Part shown: in pieces, positions 1 through 8,815 of the stretch
How positions within the stretch are numbered: the first letter of the stretch is position 1
How the letters are laid out: each line of letters begins with the position of its first letter
Assembly (NCBI GenBank): GCA_933822405.4
Contig: CAKOGP040002060.1
Location: 1-10,391, forward strand
DNA: 10,391 bases
From: Cylindrotheca closterium
Taxonomy: Eukaryota; Bacillariophyta; Bacillariophyceae; Bacillariales; Bacillariaceae
Reading direction: 5' to 3'
Program-made: the position numbers and the translations under genes
The notes under the pieces: generated by a model
Database searches by the model: none
What the model was told of the DNA's origin: nothing
The model's input: only the letters and a program-made list of their open reading frames with translations

Positions 1-270
1 TACAGAATCGGTGATGGACCACACACATCATCACAACTTTCTAGATTTCCTTTTACGAACGTCTATCAACTTTCCTTTACTTTTATCATCCTCCTAGTAA
101 GTCTATCGCTACATGACATATTTTACATTGTGCGATATACGGAAAACGACAAATGATGCCTTGTTGGTGGAGGCAGGCCCACTATCCACTATTGAAACGA
201 CAAATAATGCAGGACAAATTGGATACCGACTGAGGAGATATTGAAACATATACCCAAAAGGATTTGTTGA
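1..270. other. Intergenic sequence with no recognisable gene
   Basis: I see no convincing coding frame, RNA gene or element end here; all frames are interrupted at short intervals. The only structure is a near-identical 16-bp direct repeat (144-159 and 195-210) and a 7-bp tandem copy of CCACTAT at 179-192. Composition is moderately AT-rich compared with the transposon coding sequence to the right. Confidence 0.5.
144..210. repeat. 16-bp direct repeat pair, 15 of 16 matching
   Basis: AAACGACAAATGATGC at 144-159 recurs as AAACGACAAATAATGC at 195-210, 51 bp apart, with one transition difference. The copies flank a 35-bp segment containing CCACTAT twice in tandem (179-185, 186-192). It could be local duplication or the footprint of a lost insertion. 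Nothing else supports a function. Confidence 0.5.
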
Positions 271-619
271 AATACAGCCAATTTACCAAAAAGATGTCTT
301 GCACAAGCGAAGAAGGAGCTGCGCCGTCGGGAAAAAGCAGGATTCAAGGAAGGAAACATCAACCACCTCATGAAAGTCAAACTGAAAGTAAGCAAAAAGA
401 AACGATACATTGAGTACCTCAGAACGGCATCCAGTGCACTTGGTGCAGATCCATGGAACCAAACCGAAGTCAAGGAGCTGCAAGCTTTTGTCAAGCAACA
501 AGGCAGCCGAAAGAAAGATCATGGCCAAGAAACGGGGAGCAGAAATCGACGGCGAATGGACCATTGGTCCTCAAACCTACACTCTCAATGGAAATTTGGA
601 AAATAGCCTTGGCGGATGA
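271..619 (+). pseudogene. Unrecognised lysine-rich coding remnant with one frame break
   Basis: I do not recognise this protein. From a stop at 268-270 the frame is open and reads a basic, helix-prone stretch (LAQAKKELRRREK at 298-336, then KLKVSKKKRYIEYLRTA up to about 432 and TEVKELQAFVKQQ up to about 501). Near 500 the sense appears to move by one base into a second frame that continues in the same style (KAAERKIMAKKRGAEIDG, then EWTIGPQTYTLNG) to a TGA at 617-619. The internal ATG at 370-372 could start a 78-codon version. A single-base indel would unify the two halves, so this looks like the 3' end of a decayed gene or of a gag-like frame. It lies left of the LINE 3' end. No domain or catalytic residue is visible, and it could still be chance ORF. 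Confidence 0.3.
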
Positions 620-634
620 ACGGTTGATCAATAG

Positions 635-640
635 AATAAA
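635..640 (+). promoter_or_regulatory. Possible polyadenylation signal AATAAA
   Basis: A consensus AATAAA lies 16 bases after the TGA that closes the 271-619 reading frame, a plausible place for a 3' end signal if that remnant was once transcribed. The hexamer is common by chance in AT-rich DNA. Confidence 0.25.
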
Positions 641-785
641 ATGTAATGCGGACTTCCTTCTATTATATTGCCGTTTGTTGACGACTTGACTTTGATGTCA
701 ACGTTTTTGTGTTTGACAGGTAAAATTATGTTTGCAACTACTGGTGAAACCGGACAACGGAAAGGCCCAATTGTATTTAATATAT

Positions 786-2318
786 TTATTCGTAGGCGTT
801 ATAAAGGGGTATATTCCGCGCCGGGACGTCTCTTGGTAGGAAGTGAGAGCCATAGACTGTTTGGTGTCCGCCACGTGCCTCAAGTTCATTGAAGAAACGA
901 GGATTGGGGGCTATGAGATGATTGGCCATCTCAAGTTCCTTACGGTACTCCACCGCCATTCCATCCACCTCAAGGTTCCGTTTCTCCCACCAAGAAAGTT
1001 TGTCAAAGAGATTGGACTTGTCGAGATGTCCATACACGTGCTGGGACGACCAATCCACCGAGGACCGAAGGATAGCTTCCCAAATGGATGACACCAAGTC
1101 AAACTGGGCATCAGTTGGAGACAGTGGGCGATCTTCAAAAGCTATCTCAATGGCAGAGAGACCATTGCAAGCAATCCGCACCTTGGGGCATGTCGAAAGG
1201 TTTGGGAACCATTGCTTAAGGAGCCAATCAACCGCCATTCTACCGGCCAACAGACCAACGAGTTCGCTGCAGTATGGGCTCTGATCCTGGGGCAAACCGG
1301 GGGTCTGACACCGGATGATGATTCGATGGCACCCTCCATGCTTCACCAAGAGTTGAACCGCCGCGGTCCCTAACTCGTTCTTGAAGGATCCATCGCTGAT
1401 CACGCGCAGGCGACCTTCCAACAGAGCATCAGCTAAGGTGGCTTCCGCACCTTGAATCTGGAACCCACCCGTAATAGTCCTGCAAAGCTCGGCAGCCGTC
1501 TGCCATGCTTGAAGGATGGATGGGCTGTTGGGAGGGGGCGGTTCAGAGGCACGGCCAGTACCTCTGAGAAGAACACTGTCAGATCCCGTGATGGGGCGAA
1601 CCGTAGCGCGAAGAACATCAGAGGGAAGCGGTGCGGTCCACCATGCGCAGGAAGGATGTGAAGGCGCTGGTGCTTGGCGACGTGACGTGGTGGAGGAGCC
1701 CTCAGGAGAAAAATGTTTCCAGGTTGCCCCATGGCGGTGGAAAAAACCTGTAGTGGGTGACAGCAACCAATTCCAGTCCTCCAGAGGATCAGTCCAGGGC
1801 CCTAAAGGCTGTTGTAGTGGGTGATGTGGCCCGTTGGAGGCAAGCAGGGCTCTAGACAAGGTGGTCTGCCACAGGTCCCAGTGTTGGCGGGTTGGGCAAA
1901 CGGTCCTTGGCCATTGGTATGGCAAGTGGCAGCACTCATCCCTGGGCCCATTCCACGCGGAACGACGAATAAACCTGCCATCAGCAGTCACAATGTCAGA
2001 CACTGTGCATACCTGGAGGAACATTCGACACCAATTGAGCCATAAAAGTTCCTCTTGTTCAACCTCCAAGTTGATGAAGAGATCCATCAGAAGAGAGTCG
2101 TCCGTACAGCGATGGGAGAGAGCAGGAGAGTCACAGGCGACATAGATGTCCAGACCCTCGAGTTCATGCCATACTCGTTTCATCCACGTGTCTGAAGCTA
2201 AGATTGCCGTGTTGGTGTAGACTTGTTGCAAGAGTCCAAAGGATGTCCCCGTTTCAAGTTGATGGGCTTGGAAGTTGGCCTCCATATAGTCACCAGTTTT
2301 GGTCCTGTTGGCCATCTG
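786..2318 (-). pseudogene. LINE C-terminal region with RNase H domain, catalytic Asp changed to Asn
   Basis: The longest open frame of the window: 509 codons from ATG 2313-2315 to TAA 786-788. The ATG is probably not a true start, because the frame continues the RT after a TGA at 2319-2321 (preceding residues QVFKPLEMLL). The first ~300 residues include ILASDTWMKRVWHELEGLDI and LPYQWPRTVCPTRQHWDLW, a conserved but unnamed part of this LINE type as I remember it. RNase H, which removes RNA from RNA:DNA hybrids, spans about residues 303-460: VISDGSF (Asp308, 1392-1394), YCSELVGLLAG (Glu351), HVYGHLDKS (His430) and LEVDGMA (Asp451). The third acidic position, expected as CDGLSA, reads CNGLSA (Asn384, codon AAT at 1164-1166). 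In the D-E-D-D mechanism that substitution should abolish cleavage. Confidence 0.8.
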
Positions 2319-2339
2319 TCAGAGCAACATCTCAAGAGG

Positions 2340-3720
2340 CTTAAACACTTGACAACCAACGGATGTGGAAGTCCAAGACCCTGATAGGGCAGCGGAGCGA
2401 ATACGACATCCCAAGGGAAATTACGACAGACACCCGCCTTTGGAAGGCACACTTGAAATACCGGAGACATAATGTCTGTCCATTGCTGGGCGTCCAGGGT
2501 GGTTAGCGCCATAGGATACTCCAATTTCTTCATGATGGTCGACCTGATGAGGGGGAGGACGTCATGTTTGTGAAGAAGGTTGGGTCGAAGCTGTTCTTCC
2601 CAATCCTTGGCTTTAGCAATCATCTGAACCTCGTGAGCCTTAAGGTTTTCCAAAGGAGCAAGCATAACTCCCAAAGTGCGTTCCAAGTCATCTGGTTCAA
2701 GACGACGCAGAGATTCAGTAGCACCTGATAGACCTTGAATTGGGAGTTCAAAGTCGGGGGCAACTGCTTTTTTCCCACAAAATTTCCATTTGCCTGTGCG
2801 GGAGTCCCAATCAAAATCGATGAGCCACCAAAAGGACTTCTTGGGGTTGATTGCACCTCCAGTAGCTCGGATTCCGATGCACATATAGATTCACCCAAGT
2901 GATGGACTGTATTGCCAGCCTCAATGACGTCGGTGTCGTCAACAAAGCAAAAGCATTGGGCTGTGACCAACTGTGACTCCAGTGCTGAGAGGCACTCAAA
3001 GCCGTAACCCATTGCTTCCATCATGGTTATGAGAACGGAGCTCACAGAGATCCATATGGGAGGTCCTGCTCCATTGCTCTGGCCACATCCTTGAAAGGGG
3101 ATAGCAGAAGGCGGCTGGAAGCTACGATCGGAATCGCCAAAGCCTGTCCGCACCTGATTTGTTGCTGACGAGAGCATGTTGAACATGGAGGATAAGACTC
3201 TCCATGTCAGCCCAAACCGGAGCATCGCAATGATTGCCACCCAATGAATCACACGATCAAAGCAGGATTTGGCATCATTCGAGATCCACCCTGCCGCGCG
3301 TCATTGGAGAATCAACAGGTCCCAGACCAGACGTTTGGACAGGGCCAGATCGATAGCCTGATGGCGTTTCCGAGAACCACACTGACCGTCCGGAATCAAG
3401 GAGTGTTCCTCGGCATATCGCATGGCCGCGGGAACCGCTTTTTTGTTGTTCGCCTGTGCCTCCGAATTCATTAACTGAATAGTGCGCATTTTCGACAGCC
3501 GGAAGTCGCCTGCCTTTTTCTCAATTGCAAAATTCATCAAGTTCTGCCAATTCGAGGGGACGAATCCCGTTGCCAAAGGAATATTGCAAAAAAGGGCATT
3601 GCAATAGGCAATAACTGGTGAGTGGGCCGCTGCCTTGAAGTGTCCGTTGTGCAACCCATGAGGTTCAGAACCCTTGTCCTCTGGGTTCCGAGACCAGAAG
3701 TACATGTGATCAGAAGTCGT
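2340..3720 (-). pseudogene. LINE reverse transcriptase, broken by a stop and frameshifts
   Basis: The RT would copy the element RNA at the nicked target. Fingers and palm read HGLHNGHFKA, IPLATGFVPSNW, then EKKAGDFRLSKMRTIQLMNS. A TGA at 3301-3303 interrupts the frame, which resumes directly as GWISNDAKSCFDRV, the motif A region with its Asp. Motif B-like PFQGCGQSNGAGP follows, then FCFVDDTDVIEAG with the catalytic Asp pair (first Asp at 2938-2940). Just after, near 2885-2900, the frame shifts and about a dozen residues expected between FVDD and GIRATGGAINPKKSFWWLID seem missing (from memory of the family). The thumb region then continues as RRLEPDDLERTLGVMLAPLE, ALTTLDAQQW, QVCLPKAGVCRNFP and GLGLPHP, with another shift near 2365. 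All core RT residues survive; continuity does not. Confidence 0.75.
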
Positions 3721-4702
3721 AACCTCAAGGTGTACGGGTAAGTGATCCTTGTGAAATTGGCAATGGGAAAGAAAGGCCGTAGTGGCCGGGTCGAGAAGGT
3801 CGGGCAGAGAGTAGCGGCCTTCCAATAGGGCAATGGAAGATTCAGCCTCAGCGCCGGTGAATGCTGTATACAAGGGTTCCGCCATAGGTGGAGTCGTATA
3901 TGGAGCACGCGTCTGGTCGTACCGTGCCACATTTTCTTGCATATACCCTTCTTCAACCAGAGCACGATCAGTGATAGTACGCAGCCGCGTAGTGCCATCT
4001 GGTAACTTTTCTTCAATCTGAATAGCCCGTAAACCCCCGGTAGATCCCTTTTGTTGGGCGCGACGACGGCGTCTCGCCTCCTCTCGTTGCTTCATTCGTC
4101 GTAACCAAAGGAATCTATCGTGGGCCTTCTGAGATTTCCATTTCTTCTTCTTTGCATCCTTTGTCTGAGCCGTAAGAAAGTCCCGTCTCAATTGGGTTGC
4201 CTGATGTTTGGCTTGCTTATAAGCCCGGCGTTCAGCTGACAAGGCTTCGTCCAATTCATCTGTTGTCTTCTTCCACGCGTCGCGCAGCCTTGTCTCCTTC
4301 ATCAGGCGCCGGACCTTTCGTGAGCTCACACGGCATCGCTTGCGGCCTTTAAGGAGTAGCTTCCAGAGACTCAATCGATCCCAGAAGCCCTGCAATTTTG
4401 GAGACCAAGGAACCTTGCCAGATGAGGTAGTGCGACAATTGCCTTCAGCAAGCCGCCGTACCATATACATCTGCCGGTGAAGGCAGTTATATTTGCGTGC
4501 CAGCGGGAGTGACATCTGTCGCCTGTCGCTCATTGGATTCAATGCGCTGATTTAGCTTGGTAAGACGGGAAGGGATGTCATACTCCTCGTAACCCAGGTG
4601 GACCAGTTGAAGACAGCGTCTGACCGACCGCTTATCCAAAAGGGTTAGTTTGCGAGGTTGGAAGGTAGACTCTTGGGGTTTGAAATTGCCCAAAGCTGTG
4701 TT
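3721..4702 (-). pseudogene. LINE linker between endonuclease and RT, basic and coiled-coil-like
   Basis: Two frames carry this part. The first, to about 4520, reads LTLLDKRSVRRCLQLVHLGY and ends in TAA at 4487-4489. The second runs from about 4540 into the RT and includes LARKYNCLHRQMYMVRRLAE and GKVPWSPKLQGFWDRLSLWK. Residues ~85-165 of the second frame are strikingly charged (DAWKKTTDELDEALSAERRA, then KKKKWK, then five consecutive Arg within EEARRRRRAQQ), which predicts a long helix or coiled coil and a nucleic-acid-binding patch. The segment PDGTTRLRTITDRALVEEGY follows just before the RT. Such linkers occur in this LINE type in my recollection; a specific function is not visible. The two frames must be joined by an indel between about 4500 and 4540. 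Confidence 0.6.
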
Positions 4703-5735
4703 CAGTCGATATCGATCCATAGAGCCCGGTGGTCTGCCTCAACAAATTCGCCAAATGCGTAGTAGCCACCAGCAAGAACCGGAACACCCGAAGTGGTAAA
4801 GATCCCATCAATGGGAACGTTGCTTTGATTGCGTTGGTGAGTCGCCGTTGGGGGATGCCTTTTCAAAATCGCTTCCTCCATTCCGCAGTCCCGGAACCGC
4901 TGTCGTATGCAGTCCGGGGAGTTAACCGAAAGGTCTTTGTTAGCATCGATCCCCAGCAAAACTTTGCAACCCTCGTCCCTCCACTTTTGAATTTGTTTGC
5001 ACAAGTCATCGACAAATGCTTTGCGCGGATTAACCTTACGTTTTATAGAGTTAAAGTAGAGACGTTGTTGGGCCCACACGGTCGATTCCCCAGTACCTTC
5101 TCTGTTTGGCCTATATACCGAGACAACCACTAGATCATGTGAAATCGGCCGTCGGACCGCCTCATTTACGTCGATCACCAAGCCGGAGTGATCATCGCCC
5201 CCCCGCGCCTTCAGCTTCTTCCCTTGAAGACGAACATAAGCCCAACGTCCCAGCCCCGTCAAATCGCTCCCTGCTTCTTTAGCTCGGTGCGAGACCTGAC
5301 TAAGCACTGTCGCGATGCATCCTCCCCATTGAAAGGCTGTAGTTGCCGAAGATCGTGACTGCTGTTTATTATAAGCGACAGCCGAATAAAAACCTTTGTG
5401 CTTTGCCTTCATCGTAGCTCGACGCATCCTATCGTTCCACCCATGACCCCCCTCTGGGATAGAGGGCCAAAACGTTTTGGCCTCCGCCAACAACGCTATT
5501 CCCACTCGCTCATCTTGCAGCCAGGAGTTGATCTGCCGCTGTTTCACATGGTCACCTTCCTCCAGGACACCGTGAACGTTCTGGAAGGTGACGCGAGTAG
5601 CTAGTGCAGAACGACAGCGATGGTCATCGCCAAGGCAGTCTCCTGGTGGAAGAGAACGTAAATATTCGTCAAGTGAAGCGTGGGAAACAACACTTGACGG
5701 GCCACTAATTTGAGATCTTCTGCCTGCACGCCGTG
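4703..5735 (-). pseudogene. LINE endonuclease domain (exonuclease-endonuclease-phosphatase fold)
   Basis: In this fold the enzyme nicks target DNA to prime target-primed reverse transcription. Numbering from an in-frame ATG at 5851-5853, the metal-binding and catalytic positions are all present: the FQNVHG motif with Asn92 (5578-5580), LLAEAKTFW with Glu124, GIDANKD with Asp303 and Asn305 (4945-4947 encodes the Asp), VPIDGIFTT with Asp349, and ADHRALWID with Asp374-His375 (His at 4729-4731). The first ~40 codons from that ATG are antisense to copia integrase and are not endonuclease, so the real N-terminus is missing. The frame hits TGA right after WIDID; the continuation resumes one frame over (MDRYRLNTALGNF from 4720). 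The domain looks biochemically intact although its ORF is not. Confidence 0.8.
5667..5699. repeat. 9-bp perfect inverted repeat near the LINE/copia boundary
   Basis: CGTCAAGTG (5667-5675) and CACTTGACG (5691-5699) are perfect reverse complements separated by 15 bases, so they could form a small hairpin. They lie within the LINE-frame sequence just before the LINE/copia junction (about 5700-5740). They may be a coincidence of LINE coding sequence. Confidence 0.5.
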
Positions 5736-5736
5736 A

Positions 5737-7177
5737 CCACAGCAAACGATAGTTGATGGGGAGAGATACTTGCAACAAGTTGGACGAATGGACGATGATG
5801 CACAATTCACAGACGTACCTGTGAGCACATCCTTTGTATCCACTGAAAGCCATACCAAAGCAACGGCAGAGAAGCTATCTGAACGACTGGGAATCGGTTT
5901 GCACAGGGCACGAACCACCTTGAGATCGACGCTACAAAGAGGAACGCGATCGGCCATAGTACCACTAGCAAGGAGATACCGAGCAGACCGCATGTTCTTA
6001 AGACCAGGACTGAAAGGCAAGTTCTCAACCGACACGGCCTATTTCAATCACAAGCGATACAAGGCAACATCGCAAGCCAGATCTATTTCCACAAGAGCGG
6101 TTTCTACAGTTGCCACCATCTCTCAAAAGTGGACGACAAACAAGTTGGACCGACTCTGAAGAAATTCATAGCTGACTACGGTATACCAGAGCAATCACGA
6201 TGGACGGCGCAGCGGTCCAAGTGCGACGCAACACAAGCTTTATGGAAACGATCAACAGAGCCGCGATTAACTACCACATCTCCAGACCATACCAACCGGA
6301 AGAAAACCCAGCCGAAGGGGGAATCAGAGAGCTCAAACTACGATTCTACAGATTGATAGTCAAGCATGCGATACCACAACGGCTATGGGACTTTGTGCTT
6401 GATTATATCGTCGATACCATGAACATCACCGCCAACTACTCGAGATATTCTGACGGACGAGTGCCGCTTGAAGTGATCACTGGCATCACGCCGGACATTA
6501 CAGAATACATGGACTTTACAATCTATGGATGGGTATACTACCGCACAGACGGCGCCCTGGGGACGAACGAAATAGGACGATGGTTGGGAGTGTCACACAG
6601 GACGGGTCCAATGATGACGTATTGGATATTGCCGAAGAGTGGCCGCCCAATCTTGACTGACACTGTCCAGAACATCACAGAGACCGAGAGACAGACTGAC
6701 GTGGTCAAAGAACAAATGGCGCAATGGACAACTGATGCATCCAAGATCCTTGATGCGAAGACAGGAGACATCAGTTGGGGGAAAGATGAGATACCGCCAC
6801 AATTGATGTTTGATCTCGGATTGGAAGACGCAGAATTCAAATGCAACTTCAACAAGTTGATTAAGGCCGAAGATGTTGACGATGGCACGCTCCAGGGGAC
6901 CACAGAAACTGACGACATCGACGCACAGAACTACGTCAACATGGAAATTGGCCTAAGACGGGGACAAGAAGGGGAGTTGCAACGTGCAGTTGTACACAGG
7001 AGACTCGTGGATGCAGAAGGAAATCCAACTGGCGTAGCGAACAACAACCAGTTGCTCAACACGAGACAATACAAAGTTGAATACGAAGATGGAAGCACCA
7101 AAGTGCTCGCTGCGAACTTGCTAGCAGAGAACTTATTAGCACAAGTGGACGACCATGGACACAGACACTTGCTAATG
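5737..7177 (+). pseudogene. Copia 1 integrase, three-frame remnant
   Basis: The integrase would insert element cDNA into the host genome. The N-terminal part (frame 1) reads ESHTKATAEKLSERLGIG and TLQRGTRSAIVPLARRYRAD, then KFSTDTAYFN with the first catalytic Asp (6031-6033). Near 6050 it moves to frame 3 (GNIASQIYFHKSGFYSCHHL, then LKKFIADYGIPE), and near 6190 a single missing base moves it to frame 2, where TMDGAAVQV gives the second Asp (6203-6205) and NPAEGGIREL the Glu (6314-6316), a D-x36-E spacing. The conserved C-terminal half follows: RLWDFVLDYIVDTMNITANY, RVPLEVITGITPDITEYMDF and GRWLGVSHRTGP. The 482-codon frame starting at ATG 6200 is therefore not a gene start but the middle of pol. 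A variable acidic spacer (about residues 205-245 of that frame) precedes the chromodomain-like part. Confidence 0.8.
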
Positions 7178-7399
7178 GAGGAGATCACGGAACATCGTTC
7201 TGATGAGAAGGCAGTAAAGAAGAAAGATGGTTTCTATTCCCTCGCAAGTGGAACGCAACAAAGACGACACACGACAGCAGGATGGGACTTCTACGTTACT
7301 TGGAAAGATGGTTCCTCGAATTGGATACCTTTGAAAGATATGAAGGAGTCTTTCCCGATTGAAGTGACCGATTACGCAATAAGCAAGGGCATCCAAGAC
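7178..7399 (+). other. Chromodomain-like segment within copia 1 pol
   Basis: Residues about 327-400 of the frame starting at 6200 read MEEITEHRSDE, then after an extended loop GWDFYVTWKDGSSNWIPLKD and MKESFPIEVTDYA. The pattern aromatic-x-V-x-W-K-D-G-S-x-x-W-x-P-L matches the beta-sheet core of chromodomains, which bind methylated histone tails and steer some LTR elements to heterochromatin. The first cage aromatic of HP1-type domains is not obvious, so histone binding is uncertain. Placement between copia integrase and RT is unlike the C-terminal integrase position in gypsy chromoviruses. Confidence 0.5.
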
Positions 7400-8404
7400 A
7401 AATCAGCTTTCGCATGGTGGATCCCACACGTTGTACGAAAGCGAAAGCGATTCCTTGGCAAAGTAAAATTGAAGTACTGGGAACGTACGCACAAGTATGG
7501 AATACGTATCCCAAAATCGATCAAAGAAGCCATCAAAATCGACAAAGCGAATGATGACACTTTATGGCAACACTCGATTCAAATGGAGATGAAGAACAAT
7601 CGAGTCGCCTTTGAGGAATTTGATGGAGACGTAGCTGATGGGATATAAAAAGATCACGGGACACCTGGTATTCGATGTGAAACTAGGAGAAACTTCTGAA
7701 GGAAAGCGTGGTACTGCGCTGATGGACACAAGACTGAAGCACCCGCAGCATTGACCTATAGTACGGTAGTGTCCCGTGATTCAGTTTGGATACCACTCAC
7801 GATAGCAGCGCTAAACGGATTAGTAGACTTGCAATGCGCGGATATTCAAAACGCATTCCTCACTGCACCAGCGATCAAAAAGTGCTACCTGGTAGCAGGA
7901 CCCGAGTTCAGTGAAGAAGAAGGCAAAGTATTCATTGTAAGAAGAGCATTATATGGCTTAAAAAGTTCATCCGCAGCATTCAGATCCCATCTGGCGGAGA
8001 CTTTAGAAGATTGGGGCTTCAGCTCGTCAACTGCCTACCCAGACGTTTGGATGCGAGCAGCAGTGAAACCTGACGGCAAGGAATACTATGAATACATCCT
8101 TTGCTACGTCGACGACATCCTCTGTATGTCAATGAAAGCCAAAGAAGTGATGGAAGGGATTGGAAGGGTGTTCAAATTCAAGAAAGGGAAGATTGAACCT
8201 CCAGAAAGCTACTTGGGAGCTACGTTACGAAAGAAGACTTTGGACGGACACAACATTTGGACAATGTCAAGTTATGACTACGTCGTGGCAGCTGTCAAAA
8301 ACGTCAAGGAAACGTTAAAGGACAGTCCAAAATGGAAAATACCCAAGAATGCACCAATGCCGATGACCAGTGCCTATGAACCGGAGATGGATGGATCAAA
8401 CTAA
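7400..8404 (+). pseudogene. Copia 1 reverse transcriptase, frameshifted and truncated by stops
   Basis: The segment begins with a conserved pre-RT stretch (KSAFAWWIPHVVRKRKR, THKYGIRIPKS, LWQHSIQMEMKNNRVAFEEF). At about 7640 an extra G drives the frame into TAA at 7646-7648. Frame 3 continues as GYKKITGHLVFDVKLGE, then near 7691 a lost base returns it to frame 2, where TGA at 7697-7699 stands where the family has Arg (NF-stop-RKAWYCADGHKTEAPA). The RT core follows: TYSTVVSRDSVWIPL, CADIQNAFLTAP (motif A Asp), FIVRRALYGLKSSSAAFRSH, and ILCYVDDILCMSM with the catalytic YVDD. LGATLRKKTLDGHNIW and YEPEMDGSN close it before TAA at 8402-8404. The catalytic residues are intact, but the protein cannot be made. 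The 217-codon frame opens at a TTG, not a real start. Confidence 0.8.
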
Positions 8405-8815
8405 TTAGGACAAGAAGACCATACCTACTTCCAAGAGTTGATTGGGATATTACGATGGGCGACAGAGATTGGACGAGTTGAAAGCTTACTGGAAGTCTCA
8501 CTCCTGAGCCAGTATCAAGCAGCTCCAAGGGAAGGACACATGGAACAAGCATTGGGGATATTTGCATTCTTGGATACCTTTCCAAAATCGACTCTGTACT
8601 ATGATTGGAGGACGCCAAATGTGGACTATTCCAAGTTGAGATCCTCCAGAGAGGATTTCAAGGCATACTATCGAGAGGCGACGGAAGAGATGCCACATAA
8701 CACACCCAAACCAAGGGGACAAAGTGTAGGAAGTACTGCATGAGTAGATGCTTCACATGGTGCCAACAAGAAAACGCGGAAATCACATACAGGGTACATA
8801 ATTTTCCTCAATAGG
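8405..8815 (+). pseudogene. Copia 1 connection domain and start of RNase H, cut off at a junction
   Basis: In the same frame as the RT after the TAA at 8402-8404, the sequence reads TYFQELIGILRWATEIGRVE, SLLSQYQAAPREGHMEQALG and KAYYREATEEMPHNTPKPRG, all typical of the region after copia RT. TGA at 8741-8743 interrupts it, and it resumes as VDASHGANKKTRKSHTGYII then FLNR, the start of copia RNase H with its first catalytic Asp in VDASH. Sense is lost after the AGG at 8813-8815, where sequence coding on the opposite strand takes over. The remaining RNase H, the polypurine tract and the 3' LTR are missing. Confidence 0.75.

Larger units (their letters stand above)
691..5735 (-). mobile_element. 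LINE (non-LTR retrotransposon) with EN, RT and RNase H, inactivated
   Basis: Read on the minus strand, the domains run in the order AP-type endonuclease, charged linker, reverse transcriptase, RNase H, the layout of a single large LINE ORF2-type polyprotein. No ORF1 or CCHC zinc knuckle is visible. The frame changes near 4700, near 4520, near 2890 and near 2365, and in-frame TGA codons lie at 3301-3303 and 2319-2321, so no continuous protein can be made. No ATG lies inside the LINE part of the endonuclease frame upstream of the domain; the only in-frame ATG (5851-5853) is antisense to the adjoining copia element, which suggests 5' truncation. The reading frame ends with TAA at 786-788. No poly-A or microsatellite tail was seen, so both outer limits are estimates. 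It resembles the endonuclease/RNase H-bearing LINEs of diatoms (the Ambal type is my guess). Confidence 0.8.
5736..8815 (+). mobile_element. Ty1/copia retrotransposon remnant 1 (integrase, chromodomain-like, RT, partial RNase H)
   Basis: The order integrase then RT then RNase H is diagnostic for Ty1/copia rather than gypsy. The reading frame first makes sense at about 5737 and stops making sense at about 8815, mid-RNase H. Gag, protease, most of RNase H and both LTRs are absent. The sense moves between frames near 6050, near 6190, at about 7640 and at about 7691, and there are in-frame stops at 7697-7699 (TGA), 8402-8404 (TAA) and 8741-8743 (TGA). The residue style (TLQRGTRSAIVPLARRYRAD, GRWLGVSHRTGPMMTYWILP) is that of the large copia group I associate with diatoms. 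It is a dead copy. Confidence 0.85.

Noticed and set aside
4729..5133. Plus-strand 134-codon frame as a gene
   Set aside because: It is the shadow of the LINE endonuclease frame on the other strand, which carries catalytic motifs throughout.
684..5698. ACTTGAC at 684-690 and 5692-5698 as a LINE target site duplication
   Set aside because: Only 7 bp, LINE duplications are usually longer, the right copy lies within LINE-style reading frame, and a 7-mer match near two loosely defined ends is easily chance.
5601..6035. Minus-strand 144-codon frame as a gene
   Set aside because: It is antisense to copia 1 integrase, whose plus-strand motifs (RGTRSAIVPLARRYRAD) are clear; the minus frame shows no family resemblance.
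6030..6200. Frame changes in copia 1 integrase as programmed ribosomal frameshifts or introns
   Set aside because: They fall inside the catalytic core, with no slippery heptamer or GT-AG intron that would restore the domain; small indels suffice.
6200..7648. The 482-codon plus-strand frame as an intact host protein with a chromodomain (domesticated gene)
   Set aside because: It begins inside the integrase catalytic core at the second Asp, and its upstream and downstream parts continue in other frames as ordinary copia pol; the TAA comes from an extra G at about 7640.
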